DNA of 63,595 nt from Burkholderiales bacterium. Its GTDB lineage: Bacteria; Pseudomonadota; Gammaproteobacteria; Burkholderiales; JAEUOS01. Below the pieces are notes generated by a model that saw only the letters and a list, made by a program, of their open reading frames with translations, was not told where the DNA came from and did no database searches. The DNA is taken from NCBI GenBank assembly GCA_016790695.1, contig JAEUOS010000004.1, forward strand, positions 1 to 63,595, written 5' to 3'. This document shows, piece after piece, positions 42,329 to 49,817 of this stretch. A program made the position numbers and the translations under genes. The stretch's first letter is position 1. The number at the start of each line of letters is the position of its first letter.

Positions 42329-43149
42329 CGCGCGCACCGGCCTCCCGCACACCGGCCTCCCGCGCGGCGGGCGGGGCGGGCGCCGCGCGCGCCGCGGCGC
42401 CGCACCAGGCGCCCGCGGTCACGCGCGCGATCCGCGTGCTCAAGCTGCTGGCGGCGGCGCGCGAACCGATGGGCGTCAACGCCATCGCGCGCGAACTCGG
42501 CATGGTGCCTAGCTCCTGCCTGCACATCCTGCGCGCACTGGCCGACGACGGCCTGGTGCAGGTCGACGCGCGCAGCAAGCAGTACGCGCTCGGCCTGGGC
42601 CTGCTGACGCTGGCCCACGACATGCTCGGCAAGAGCCACTTCGCGAGCCTGGTGCAGCCCGAACTCGAGCGGCTCGCGCGGCGCTACGGCGCCACCGCGA
42701 CCGCGGTCGAGCTCGACGCGCGCGAGCGCATGGTGGTCGTCGCGGTGGCCCAGGCGCCGACCTTCCTGCAGATCCAGGTCGGCGTCGGCAGCCGCTTTCC
42801 CGCCTACATCAGCGCCACCGGCCGCTGCGTCGCCGCGCACTCGGGGCTCGACCGGGCGCAACTGCGGCAGCGCTTCGGCGCGCTCAAGTGGCAGGCCGCG
42901 CCGCGCTTCGAGGACTGGCTCGCCGAGGTCGAGGCGGCGCGCGCGAACGGCTTCGCGGTCGACGTCGGCAACTACATCTGCGGCTTCACCATCGTCGCCG
43001 CCCTGGTCGGCGCCGCGGAGGCGCCGCGCCAGGCGATCTCGATCGTCTGCGTGTCGGAGCAGATCAACGGCGAGCGCCTGGCCGCGCTCGAGCGCGACAC
43101 GCGGGAAACCGCGCTGCGCCTCGGCGCGCGCCTGACCAGCCGGCCGTGA
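42325..43149 (+). CDS. IclR-family transcriptional regulator 1
   Basis: A 274-residue IclR regulator. A low-complexity Ala/Ser/Pro N-terminus with a 15-bp duplicated unit (42335-42364) precedes the helix-turn-helix 'AIRVLKLLAAAREPMGVNAI', 'ARELGMVPSSCLHILRALAD'. The ligand-binding GAF-like domain runs from 'LVQPELERLARRYGATATAV' to the end, with 'FPAYISATGRCVAAHSG' as the usual signature. It is translationally coupled to the 4HB-CoA-transferase-like gene (ATGA) and is probably the local regulator of the two divergent operons at 38.5 kb. A typical role is repression lifted by the pathway's substrate. Confidence 0.92.
   Translation: MTRAPASRTPASRAAGGAGAARAAAPHQAPAVTRAIRVLKLLAAAREPMGVNAIARELGMVPSSCLHILRALADDGLVQVDARSKQYALGLGLLTLAHDMLGKSHFASLVQPELERLARRYGATATAVELDARERMVVVAVAQAPTFLQIQVGVGSRFPAYISATGRCVAAHSGLDRAQLRQRFGALKWQAAPRFEDWLAEVEAARANGFAVDVGNYICGFTIVAALVGAAEAPRQAISIVCVSEQINGERLAALERDTRETALRLGARLTSRP
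42335..42364. repeat. Two tandem 15-bp units at the IclR N-terminus
   Basis: CACCGGCCTCCCGCA and CACCGGCCTCCCGCG are adjacent and in frame near codon 4 of the IclR gene, encoding repeated Pro-Ala-Ser-Arg. The repeat lies in the unstructured N-terminal tail and is probably neutral. Confidence 0.85.
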
Positions 43150-43240
43150 CGCCGCCGCGGCGGCAGGCCGCGAGGTGCCGCGCCCTGCGGCCGGCCGGCG
43201 ACGTGCCGCGCCCCACGGCAGGCCGGCGGCGTGACGCGCC

Positions 43241-44233
43241 CTACTGCGCCTTCATCCCCGCGGCATTGACCAGCGTGCGCCACTTGACGGTCTCGGCGGC
43301 CTGGAAGGCCGCGAGCGCCTCGGGCGGACCGCCGCCGGCCGCGCCGGCCTGCGACTCGATCCACTTCTTGACGTCCGGGAGGGCCAGCGTGCGCGCGAGG
43401 TCGGCATTCAGGCGCGCGACCAGCGCCGGCGGCGTGCCGGCGGGCACGTACATCGCGTACCACGGCGTGACCTCGTAGCCGGGCAGGCCCGCCTCGGCGA
43501 GCGTGGGAATGTCGGGCGCCGCCGGATCGCGCTGGGCACTGGTGATGGCGATCGCACGCAGCGCGCCCGAGCGGATGTGCGGCAGGACCACCGGCGCGTT
43601 GTGGAACATCATCTCGATGTGCCCGCCGAGCAGGTCGGTGGTCATCTGCGAACTCGCCTTGTACGGCACGCCGCTGATCTTGAGCCCCGCCATCAGGTTG
43701 AACTGCTCGGCCGAGAGGTGGTTCGAGGTGCCGGAGCCGGGATGCCCGTAGCGCAGCTTGCCCGGGTTCTGCTTGGCGTAGGCGATCAGTTCGCGCAGGT
43801 TGTTGGCCGGCACGCTGGGGTGCACCGCGAGGATGTTGGCGAGCTTGACCAGGAGGGTCACCGGCGCCAGGTCCTTGACGGGATCGTACGGCATCTTCTC
43901 GCCCAGGCTCACGCTCACCGCCATCGGGCCGATCAGGCCCATCAGCATCGTGTGGCCGTCGGGCGGCGCCTTGGCGCCGCGGTCGTGGCCGAGGATGCCG
44001 CCGGCGCCGACGACGTTGTCGACGATCACCGACTGGTTCCAGGCCTCGCCGAGCCGGGCCGCGAGGATGCGGCCCAGCGCATCGGGCCCGCTGCCCGGCG
44101 GGGCCGGCACGATCATGCGCACCGGCCGCTCGGGAAAGCGCGCCTGCGCCTGCACGTCGGCAATCCCCGCCGCCGCCGCCGCGACCAGTGCCGCCACCAT
44201 CAACTGCCGCCTGCCTGTCTTGTGTTCGTTCAC
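43241..44233 (-). CDS. Bug/TctC-type solute-binding protein 7
   Basis: A 330-residue Bug-family periplasmic binding protein. The signal has basic residues followed by 'LMVAALVAAAAAGIADVQAQ'. Family marks: 'VPAPPGSGPDALGRILAARL' (Pro-Pro-Gly instead of the usual Pro-Gly-Gly), 'VIVDNVVGAGGILGHDRG' (Asn-Val-Val for Asn-Arg-Pro), 'PPDGHTMLMGLIGP' and 'GVPYKASSQMTTDLLGGHIE'. This is the most divergent pocket of the nine, so the ligand may differ. GTG at 44233 is preferred because GGAGAA stands 6 bases before it; ATG at 44245 is an alternative. It stands alone, converging on IclR 1 and divergent from the thioesterase gene. Confidence 0.9.
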   Translation of the reverse strand: MNEHKTGRRQLMVAALVAAAAAGIADVQAQARFPERPVRMIVPAPPGSGPDALGRILAARLGEAWNQSVIVDNVVGAGGILGHDRGAKAPPDGHTMLMGLIGPMAVSVSLGEKMPYDPVKDLAPVTLLVKLANILAVHPSVPANNLRELIAYAKQNPGKLRYGHPGSGTSNHLSAEQFNLMAGLKISGVPYKASSQMTTDLLGGHIEMMFHNAPVVLPHIRSGALRAIAITSAQRDPAAPDIPTLAEAGLPGYEVTPWYAMYVPAGTPPALVARLNADLARTLALPDVKKWIESQAGAAGGGPPEALAAFQAAETVKWRTLVNAAGMKAQ

Positions 44234-44339
44234 GCTGTTCTCCATGTGCCTGGCCGATCGCGGCGGCGCGCGCATCACCGCGCGCCGCCGTCGGCTTCGC
44301 GTTCGATGTTAGGAGCACGGCCAGCGAGTGTCAAATCGC

Positions 44340-44369
44340 CGCCGCCGTTCGATCTGTCGAACGGCGGCG
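44340..44369. promoter_or_regulatory. 13-bp perfect dyad between divergent genes
   Basis: CGCCGCCGTTCGA and its complement flank TCTG. It lies in the gap between the divergent Bug 7 and PaaI-like genes, 50 bp before the latter. Each arm contains GTTCGA; another GTTCGAT is at 44301-44307. GTTCGAT half-sites recall operators described for Pca/Pob-type IclR regulators. It is either an operator or a leader hairpin. Confidence 0.5.
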
Positions 44370-44418
44370 TCGGTGAATCCGAGCAGTCCACGCCGCCTGC
44401 GCCGCCTACAATGACACC

Positions 44419-44889
44419 ATGACCCAACGCGATCCTCCGCGCGCGGCTGCGGCCGCGCCGCCCGGCTTCAAACTGCTCAACAGCGGTCCGACCGACATGT
44501 TCGTCGGCATCAACGGCCCGATCTTCCGCGCCCGCGAGGGCGATCACCTGATCGTCGGCATGCGCGTCGAGCGCCGTCACTGCAACCCCGGCGAGACCTG
44601 CCACGGCGGCATGCTGATGACCTTCGTCGACATGGCGATGGTGATGGCGATGCACTACCAGGGCAAGCTCGCGCACTTCATGCACACCGTGAGCCTCACC
44701 ACGGACTTCCTCGCCAGCGCACCGCTCGGTTCGTGGATCCAGGCACGCACCGACATCCTGCGCGTGACGCGCAAGCTGGTCTTCGCGCAGTGCCTGGTCA
44801 CCGCCGACGGCACCGCCGCGGTGCGCGCCTCCGGGGTGTTCAAGATCGGTCCGGCGCTGAAACGCGCGGACGCGGATTCCGGCACCTGA
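44419..44889 (+). CDS. PaaI-like hotdog thioesterase
   Basis: A 156-residue single-hotdog protein. 'NPGETCHGGMLMTFVDMAMV' holds the HGG motif with the following acid used by PaaI-type thioesterases, and 'SLTTDFLASAPLGSWIQART' the usual central strand. The family hydrolyses aromatic or short acyl-CoA thioesters, often as a salvage step in CoA-based catabolism. It is divergent from Bug 7 and converges on Bug 8, so it is probably transcribed alone. Cytoplasmic. Confidence 0.9.
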   Translation: MTQRDPPRAAAAAPPGFKLLNSGPTDMFVGINGPIFRAREGDHLIVGMRVERRHCNPGETCHGGMLMTFVDMAMVMAMHYQGKLAHFMHTVSLTTDFLASAPLGSWIQARTDILRVTRKLVFAQCLVTADGTAAVRASGVFKIGPALKRADADSGT

Positions 44890-44968
44890 GCCCGGCGCAT
44901 CGCTGATCGACTGCGACGCGGCACGACACGGCCGACAGCGCGCGGCGCGCCCGGCGCCGCGGACACGG

Positions 44969-45949
44969 TTACTGGCGTGCGATCCCGGCGTCGGCGATCA
45001 CCTTGCGGTACTTGGCGATCTCGGAAGCGAGGTGACGCGCCAGTTCCTCGGGAGAGGAAAGCGTGGTTTCGAAGCCGAGGTCGGCCATCCGCGCAGCGAC
45101 GTCCGGCAGTCGCAGGATGCGCGCGTTCTCGGCATTGAGAAACGCCACGATCTCCTTCGGCGTGCCAGCCGGCACGAACGCGGCAAACCAGTTGCCGATG
45201 TCGAATCCCGGCACGCCTGCCTCGGCCAGCGTCGGCACGTCGGGCAGCATGCGCGCGCGGCGCGCGGTGGTCAGGGCGAGCGCCCGCAGCTTGCCGGCCT
45301 GCAGGTGCGGAATGGCCGTCCCCATCACCACATAGCCAAACTGCGGCTCCAGGCCCGCGAGCAACGCCGCAACCTGCGGCGCGCCGCCCTTGTAGGGCAC
45401 ATGGACGATGTCCGTGCCGGTGGTCTTCTTGAACATCTCCCCGGCGAGGTGCGCAGCGGAGCCTTCGCCCACCGAAAGGTAGGAAAGGCTTCCCGGCTTC
45501 GCCCTGGCCGTGTCGAGCAGTTCCTTCACCGTGCGTATCGGCAGGGACGGATGGGTCGTCACCACGAGCGGCGACAAGGCCAGTTGTCCCACCGGATCGA
45601 AGTCCTTTTCGGGATCGTAGCCGAGCTTGCGCATCAGGCTGGGGTTGACCGACATGTCGCCACTGGTGCCCAGAAAGATCGTATGCCCATCGGGCGCGGA
45701 GCGGGCCGCGAACTCGGCGGCGATCGATCCGCTGCCGCCCGGCCGGTTCTCGACGACCACCGGCCTGCCCCAGGCCTCGCTCATCTTCTGCCCCATCAGG
45801 CGCGCCAGCAGATCGGTGGAGCCCCCCGCGGGGAACGGAACCACGATGCGCGCCTGCTTGGACGGGTAACCCGCGACCTGCGCGACAGCGGTCGAGACGC
45901 CGGCGACGAGCACCGGAAGCGCAAGGGCAGCAAGGAGCGGCTTGAGCAT
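44969..45949 (-). CDS. Bug/TctC-type solute-binding protein 8
   Basis: A 326-residue Bug-family periplasmic binding protein with the signal 'MLKPLLAALALPVLVAGVST' to 'AVAQ'. Marks: 'VPFPAGGSTDLLARLMGQ', 'VVVENRPGGSGSIAAEFA', 'SAPDGHTIFLGTSG' and 'HVPYKGGAPQVAALLAGLEP'. It is the last gene of the selenoprotein operon, 12 bp after the CoA-transferase 7 stop. It is therefore the best clue that this operon handles an imported carboxylate-like molecule. Confidence 0.93.
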   Translation of the reverse strand: MLKPLLAALALPVLVAGVSTAVAQVAGYPSKQARIVVPFPAGGSTDLLARLMGQKMSEAWGRPVVVENRPGGSGSIAAEFAARSAPDGHTIFLGTSGDMSVNPSLMRKLGYDPEKDFDPVGQLALSPLVVTTHPSLPIRTVKELLDTARAKPGSLSYLSVGEGSAAHLAGEMFKKTTGTDIVHVPYKGGAPQVAALLAGLEPQFGYVVMGTAIPHLQAGKLRALALTTARRARMLPDVPTLAEAGVPGFDIGNWFAAFVPAGTPKEIVAFLNAENARILRLPDVAARMADLGFETTLSSPEELARHLASEIAKYRKVIADAGIARQ

Positions 45950-45961
45950 GGCGATTCCTCC

Positions 45962-47167
45962 TCAGCGGTTTCGAGACGGCCCTGACCCGGCACGCGGTCT
46001 GCGCATGCGGCCCAGCAGCTTGTCGTTGTGTTCGCCTAGCCTCGGCGGCGGCAGGCGAACCCGGCCCGGCGTGGCCGACATGCGGATCGGAATGGCGGGC
46101 GTGACCACCTCGCCGCAGCTTGCATGCATCATCCGCACGAGCATGCCCGCCTCCTCGATGTAGCGATCCCTGACGACCTCGTCGATGGTGTTGACGGGTC
46201 CGGCAGGCACGTCGCGCGCGAGCAGGCGCTTGATCCAGCGGTTGCGCGTGTCCTCGGCGAATCGCGCGGCCACCAGCGGGATGAGCACGGCGCGGTTGGC
46301 AATGCGCTTTGCGTTGGTCGCGAAACGCGGGTCGTCGGCCCACGCGGCGCGATCGAGCGCGGCGCAGAACGCCCCCCAGAACTTGTTGTTCGGCACCGTG
46401 ACGTTGAGGTAGCGCCCGTCCCGCGCCAGGAAGGTACCGTACGGCACGATCTGCGGATGCAGGTCTTCCGGCGGTCGGCGCGCCGGCACATTGCCGGTGT
46501 TGAGGTAGATGGCGGCCAGCTGCCCGAGAATGGCGAACGCGCCGTCCATCAGCGAAACGTCGACCTTCTGCCCGCGCCCGGTCGCGTTGCGCGCGATCAC
46601 GGCCATCAGGATGCCCAGCGCGGCATTGGTACCGGCCGTCAGGTCGACCAGGTTGACACCCGGCCGCAAGGGGGCGCGCCCGGGCTCGCCGGTCACGCTC
46701 TGCAGGCCGCTGACCCCCGAGACGAGAAGGTCGTATCCGGGCCGGCCGCCGTAGCTCGTCCTGGCGTCGAACGCCGAGACCGAACAATAGATCAGGCGAG
46801 GGTTGAGCCGGCGCAGCGAGGCGTATCCCAGGCCCAGCCGGTCCATGACGCCGGGGCGGAAGTTCTCGACCACCACGTCGGCGCGGCGGGCCATCTCGCG
46901 CACCTTCGCGAGCGCGTCGGCGTCCTTCAGGTCGAGCGTCACGCTGCGCTTGTTGCGGTTCACGCTCAGGAAGAAGACGCTTTCCTCGCCGAGGAACGGC
47001 GGCCCCAGCGCCCGCAGCTCGTCGCCAACGCCGGGTTCCTCGATCTTGACGACGTCGGCGCCGAAGTCGCCGAGCAGCATCGTGCAATAGGGACCCGCCA
47101 CCACCCGCGTGAAATCGAGCACGCGAATGCCGGCCAGCGGCCCGCGCCTGCCCGCAGTGCGCGTCAT
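45962..47167 (-). CDS. CaiB/BaiF class III CoA-transferase 7, selenoprotein operon
   Basis: A 401-residue CoA-transferase. 'LAGIRVLDFTRVVAGPYCTM', 'DFGADVVKIEEPGVGDELRA', 'NRNKRSVTLDLKDADALAKV' and 'ENFRPGVMDRLGLGYASL' are canonical. The likely catalytic Asp is in 'GVNLVDLTAGTNAALGIL'. The ATG overlaps the selenoprotein's stop by 4 bases (ATGA). Ribosomes that terminate at the upstream UGA at 47416 would stop about 250 bases short of this start, so its synthesis may depend on UGA readthrough. It would activate an acid with CoA for whatever reaction the selenoprotein catalyses. Codon use resembles the neighbours. Confidence 0.92.
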   Translation of the reverse strand: MTRTAGRRGPLAGIRVLDFTRVVAGPYCTMLLGDFGADVVKIEEPGVGDELRALGPPFLGEESVFFLSVNRNKRSVTLDLKDADALAKVREMARRADVVVENFRPGVMDRLGLGYASLRRLNPRLIYCSVSAFDARTSYGGRPGYDLLVSGVSGLQSVTGEPGRAPLRPGVNLVDLTAGTNAALGILMAVIARNATGRGQKVDVSLMDGAFAILGQLAAIYLNTGNVPARRPPEDLHPQIVPYGTFLARDGRYLNVTVPNNKFWGAFCAALDRAAWADDPRFATNAKRIANRAVLIPLVAARFAEDTRNRWIKRLLARDVPAGPVNTIDEVVRDRYIEEAGMLVRMMHASCGEVVTPAIPIRMSATPGRVRLPPPRLGEHNDKLLGRMRRPRAGSGPSRNR

Positions 47168-47694
47168 GCGGCCTCGCTCGAGGTGAGCGCGGCGACGATC
47201 GCCGCGAAAGCCTCCGCCCCGCGCGCGCGCGCCGCCTCGGGCGGCAGGGAGGCGAACGGAAACGGGATGTCGACGATCGGCAGGCCGGGAATGCCGAGCA
47301 TCGACGCCTGCTTCATGCCGGCGTTCCGGAAGCCGGTCGTGCACAGGGTCGCCGTCGCGATGCCCTTGCGCTCCAGCTCCCACATGTCGTGCACACTGCA
47401 CGACACGCAGGACCCTCAATCGCCGATGGCGGTGACGACGGCGTCGCAATCCTCGAGCGCCGCAAGCACGTGCGGCTCGGCGTACTTGGTGTAGGTCTTC
47501 TTCCGGACCATCCGCACCTCGCACCCATAGTCGCGCACGAGCTGCTCACCGACCTCGGCGAGCAGGTATTCGGCGTTGTGCTTGATGTTGTCAAGCAGCC
47601 CGATGCGCTTGCCGCTGAGCGTGCCCAGGCGCGCGGCGCCCGCCTTCTTCTCGCTGTCTTCTTCGGCGGTCGGGTCGATGAGTATCAGTGGCAT
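47164..47694 (-). CDS. UGSC-motif selenoprotein, UGA read as selenocysteine
   Basis: One open frame of 176 residues if the in-frame TGA at 47416-47418 is read as selenocysteine (residue 93). Conventional calling gives two fragments: a 92-residue N-terminal part from ATG 47694 (GAGGAGA upstream) and a remnant from GTG 47406. The sequence around the UGA is 'VVTAIGD-U-GSCVSCSVHDM'. This is the UGSC motif of a selenoprotein family known from genome surveys, and its UxxCxxC spacing equals that reported for the glycine/sarcosine reductase B subunit. A SECIS-like hairpin follows. 'RIGLLDNIKHNAEYLLAEVG' and 'GLPIVDIPFPF' suggest an alpha/beta fold. A redox role in breaking a C-N, C-S or similar bond is inference. 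The encoded Sec machinery is not in this window. Confidence 0.85.
47385..47405 (-). promoter_or_regulatory. Bacterial SECIS-like hairpin
   Basis: In the mRNA sense the sequence is TGTCGTGCA, loop GTG, TGCACGACA: a 9-bp perfect stem. Wobble or Watson-Crick pairs extend it three steps to 47382-47408. The loop starts 19 nucleotides after the UGA and its first base is G. This matches the bacterial SECIS consensus (stem directly downstream, G in the small apical loop, 16-37 nt spacing), which would be bound by SelB. Confidence 0.82.
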
Positions 47695-47761
47695 GTGCTG
47701 CTTCTCCTCGTGGGGTTGGTCAGGCGTGAAGCCGTCGGCGTGCGCGGGTCGACGCACCCGG

Positions 47762-48805
47762 TCATTCGACGGCGACGGTGACGGACGGGGTGGCCCAGCC
47801 GGGCAGAAAGGCGCTGTGCCGACCGGTGCCGCCGGCGACCACGATGGTGATCTCGCTGGCCCGCCGCACCAGGGGCACCATCTCGTCGTCGTCGTCCCGA
47901 TTGACCCAGCGCGGCCAGAAATTGCGCTTGACCTCCCGCCCGTACAGGCCGCCAAGCTTCACCAGGCGCACCGGCTTGCGCGCCTTCTCGTAGAGGTATT
48001 CCTTGAAATGCTGCTTGCTCCAGCCGTCGCGTGCGATGGTTTCCGCATGGCTGGGGCAGACCACCAGCATCACCTCGCCCTGCGCGTAGAACATGTTCTT
48101 GCCGAGCGTCGCCATGGTGTCGGCGATCGTGAACGCGAGGTCGAAGGCGTTCTGGCTGGCCTGGTTGTTGACGTTGTGCGGCGCCTCGCAGCCGAACACG
48201 GTGACCGTGCTCTGCTCGCGTTTGAAGCCGCGCTCGACATGCAAGGGGTCCCAGGGACTCTGCTCCTCGTTCTCGGCAATGCAGTAGGTGTACTTGCCCG
48301 GATGCCCGAGGGTGGCCTTGTCGGTCACGCCGGGAATCGCGCGTCCGATGTTGGTGAGGATCAGCTTGACCGCGCGACCGATGGTCGCGTTGGCGCGATT
48401 GCCCTGGCCGAACACGTTGGAACCGCTGTTCATGCCCAGGGACAGGCGCGCCGGTCCGTTGACCACCACCAGCGGCGTCGACAGGTGCGTCGAGCACTGC
48501 ATGCCGTTCAGGTTGAGCGCAGGATCGGTCATCGCCCTGACCGCAGCGATCACCACCGGCATGTGCTCGGGCAGGCAGCCCGCCATGACGCAATTGACGG
48601 CGATCTTCTCGACCGTGGCCTTGCCCCAGCCGGGCGGGATCTTCGCCACCAGCGTGGCGGGCGCGAGCGTCGTGCCGGTCAGCATCGCCGCCACGCGCTC
48701 CTCGGTGGGCGGTATCACCGGCAGGCCATCGGTCCAGCCCTGGTCATAGCAGAACTGGAACGGGTCCACCGACTCTGCGAGTGAATGTCGCGTCGCCACG
48801 TCCAT
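47762..48805 (-). CDS. Uncharacterised partner protein of the UGSC selenoprotein
   Basis: I do not recognise a characterised family for this 347-residue cytoplasmic protein. It starts 'MDVATRHSLAESVDPFQFCY', with 'WTDGLPVIPPTEERVAAML' close behind. Other conserved-looking stretches are 'KIAVNCVMAGCLPEHMPVVI', 'NGMQCSTHLSTPLVVVNGPA', 'NSGSNVFGQGNRANATIGRA' and 'VFGCEAPHNVNNQASQNAFD'. Several Cys and His residues (for example C-x3-C in 'CVMAGC') could hold a metal or meet the selenol. It is the first gene of the operon, 67 bp before the selenoprotein start and 173 bp from IclR 2. A subunit of a selenoenzyme is the likely role. Confidence 0.8.
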   Translation of the reverse strand: MDVATRHSLAESVDPFQFCYDQGWTDGLPVIPPTEERVAAMLTGTTLAPATLVAKIPPGWGKATVEKIAVNCVMAGCLPEHMPVVIAAVRAMTDPALNLNGMQCSTHLSTPLVVVNGPARLSLGMNSGSNVFGQGNRANATIGRAVKLILTNIGRAIPGVTDKATLGHPGKYTYCIAENEEQSPWDPLHVERGFKREQSTVTVFGCEAPHNVNNQASQNAFDLAFTIADTMATLGKNMFYAQGEVMLVVCPSHAETIARDGWSKQHFKEYLYEKARKPVRLVKLGGLYGREVKRNFWPRWVNRDDDDEMVPLVRRASEITIVVAGGTGRHSAFLPGWATPSVTVAVE

Positions 48806-48918
48806 GCCTGAAGTCCTCGTCCGGATCCCGGGCGCGGCCTTCGCAAGGGCTTGCGGACGACCCGGTGCGCGAATGTTGCATGAAGCGGATTGCCCGGGGT
48901 GAACGCAGCACGAGCGAT

Positions 48919-48935
48919 GTTTTACAATGTAAAAC
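48919..48935. promoter_or_regulatory. 17-bp perfect palindrome, operator of the selenoprotein operon
   Basis: GTTTTACA-A-TGTAAAAC lies midway between the divergent partner-protein and IclR 2 starts (114 and 44 bp away). It is the only strongly AT-rich palindrome in this gap, and it contains TACAAT, a good -10 for iclR. IclR proteins bind such dyads, so it is the likely autoregulated operator for both directions. Confidence 0.75.
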
Positions 48936-48978
48936 TTGTTGCAGGGCATCAACAGCGACGCACTCCCCGAGCAGGACC

Positions 48979-49752
48979 ATGCAGGACTCCATCGTCCGCG
49001 GCACCCGGACACTTGCGCGCTCGGTCGCGCTGCTCAAGGCGGTCGCCACGCGCCCGATGCAGGGCTGGCGCCTGACCGATCTGGCTTCCTCGTGCGGCTT
49101 CGACAAGGGCAGCACCCACCGGATGCTTGCGGGACTCGCACGCGAGCGCCTGGTCGAGCAGCGCCGCGGCGACAGGCACTACCTGCCCGGCCCCCTGCTG
49201 TTCGAACTGGGTCTGGCCGTGCCGCGGCTGGCTGGCGTCGTCGCGCGGTGCGCACCGACGCTCGCCCGCCTGGCCCGCAATTCGCCCGGGGTGGCACTGC
49301 TCTTTCTGCCCAGCGGCACCGAATTCGTCTGCGCTGACCGCGCCGGCCCCGACACCATCATCGGCCTGTCGATCGAGGTGGGCACGCGCCGCCCGTTGCT
49401 GGCGTCGGCCGGCGGGGTGGCGATGCTTCTGGCCTTGCCCGAGGCGGAGCAGGAGCCCATCGTGCGCGCCAACCTGCGCCAACTCCAGGGCCTCAGCCCG
49501 ACGCGACGCGCCGCGGTGCAACGGATGCTGCGCCGCTCGCGCAGGGCCGGGTTCGGCGTGAACCTTGGCGACCTGGTGCCGGGGATCCACGCTTTCGGCG
49601 TGCCGCTGCTCGACCTCGGCGGTCGCCCGTTCGCCTCGCTCAGCATCGTGGGGCGCGCGCAGAGCATGCCGCTCGCGCGCAGCGCCGAGTTCGAGGCGCT
49701 CCTGCGCGCCGAGGCCGCGCGTGTCGAGCGCATCCCTGCAGGGGCGGAGTAG
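48979..49752 (+). CDS. IclR-family transcriptional regulator 2
   Basis: A 257-residue IclR regulator. The helix-turn-helix is 'RSVALLKAVATRPMQGWRLT', 'DLASSCGFDKGSTHRMLAGL'. The effector domain has 'PTLARLARNSPGVALLFLPS', 'EVGTRRPLLASAGGVAMLLA' and 'INLGD'-like 'GFGVNLGDLVPGIHAFGVPL'. It is divergent from the UGSC operon across the 17-bp palindrome, so it very likely controls that operon and itself. The ATG has GCAGGA 3-8 bases before it. The inducer is probably the operon's unknown substrate or its CoA ester. Confidence 0.93.
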   Translation: MQDSIVRGTRTLARSVALLKAVATRPMQGWRLTDLASSCGFDKGSTHRMLAGLARERLVEQRRGDRHYLPGPLLFELGLAVPRLAGVVARCAPTLARLARNSPGVALLFLPSGTEFVCADRAGPDTIIGLSIEVGTRRPLLASAGGVAMLLALPEAEQEPIVRANLRQLQGLSPTRRAAVQRMLRRSRRAGFGVNLGDLVPGIHAFGVPLLDLGGRPFASLSIVGRAQSMPLARSAEFEALLRAEAARVERIPAGAE

Positions 49753-49817
49753 GTCCGGCGGCTGCCGCCGCACGCGCGCCCTGGGCCGCCCGCCGGCCCG
49801 CCCCGCCGCGCCGGCCG

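Noticed and set aside
38582..42352. A 1256-codon open frame on the minus strand opposite the CoA-transferase/epimerase/IclR operon
   Set aside because: It is an antisense shadow caused by very high GC. The composition is Arg/Ala/Asp repeats without domains, while the plus strand encodes recognisable enzymes there.
43150..43240. GC-rich inverted repeats (GCCGCCGCGGCGGC and ACGCCGCCG...CGGCGGCGT) between IclR 1 and Bug 7
   Set aside because: In DNA of this composition such palindromes occur by chance. They lie between convergent stops and may aid termination, but there is no T-run.
47164..47955. Pseudogene or frameshift reading of the split 47164-47694 gene
   Set aside because: The frame does not change, only one UGA interrupts it. 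It lies in a conserved UGSC motif with a SECIS-like hairpin behind it, and the neighbours are intact and tightly packed.
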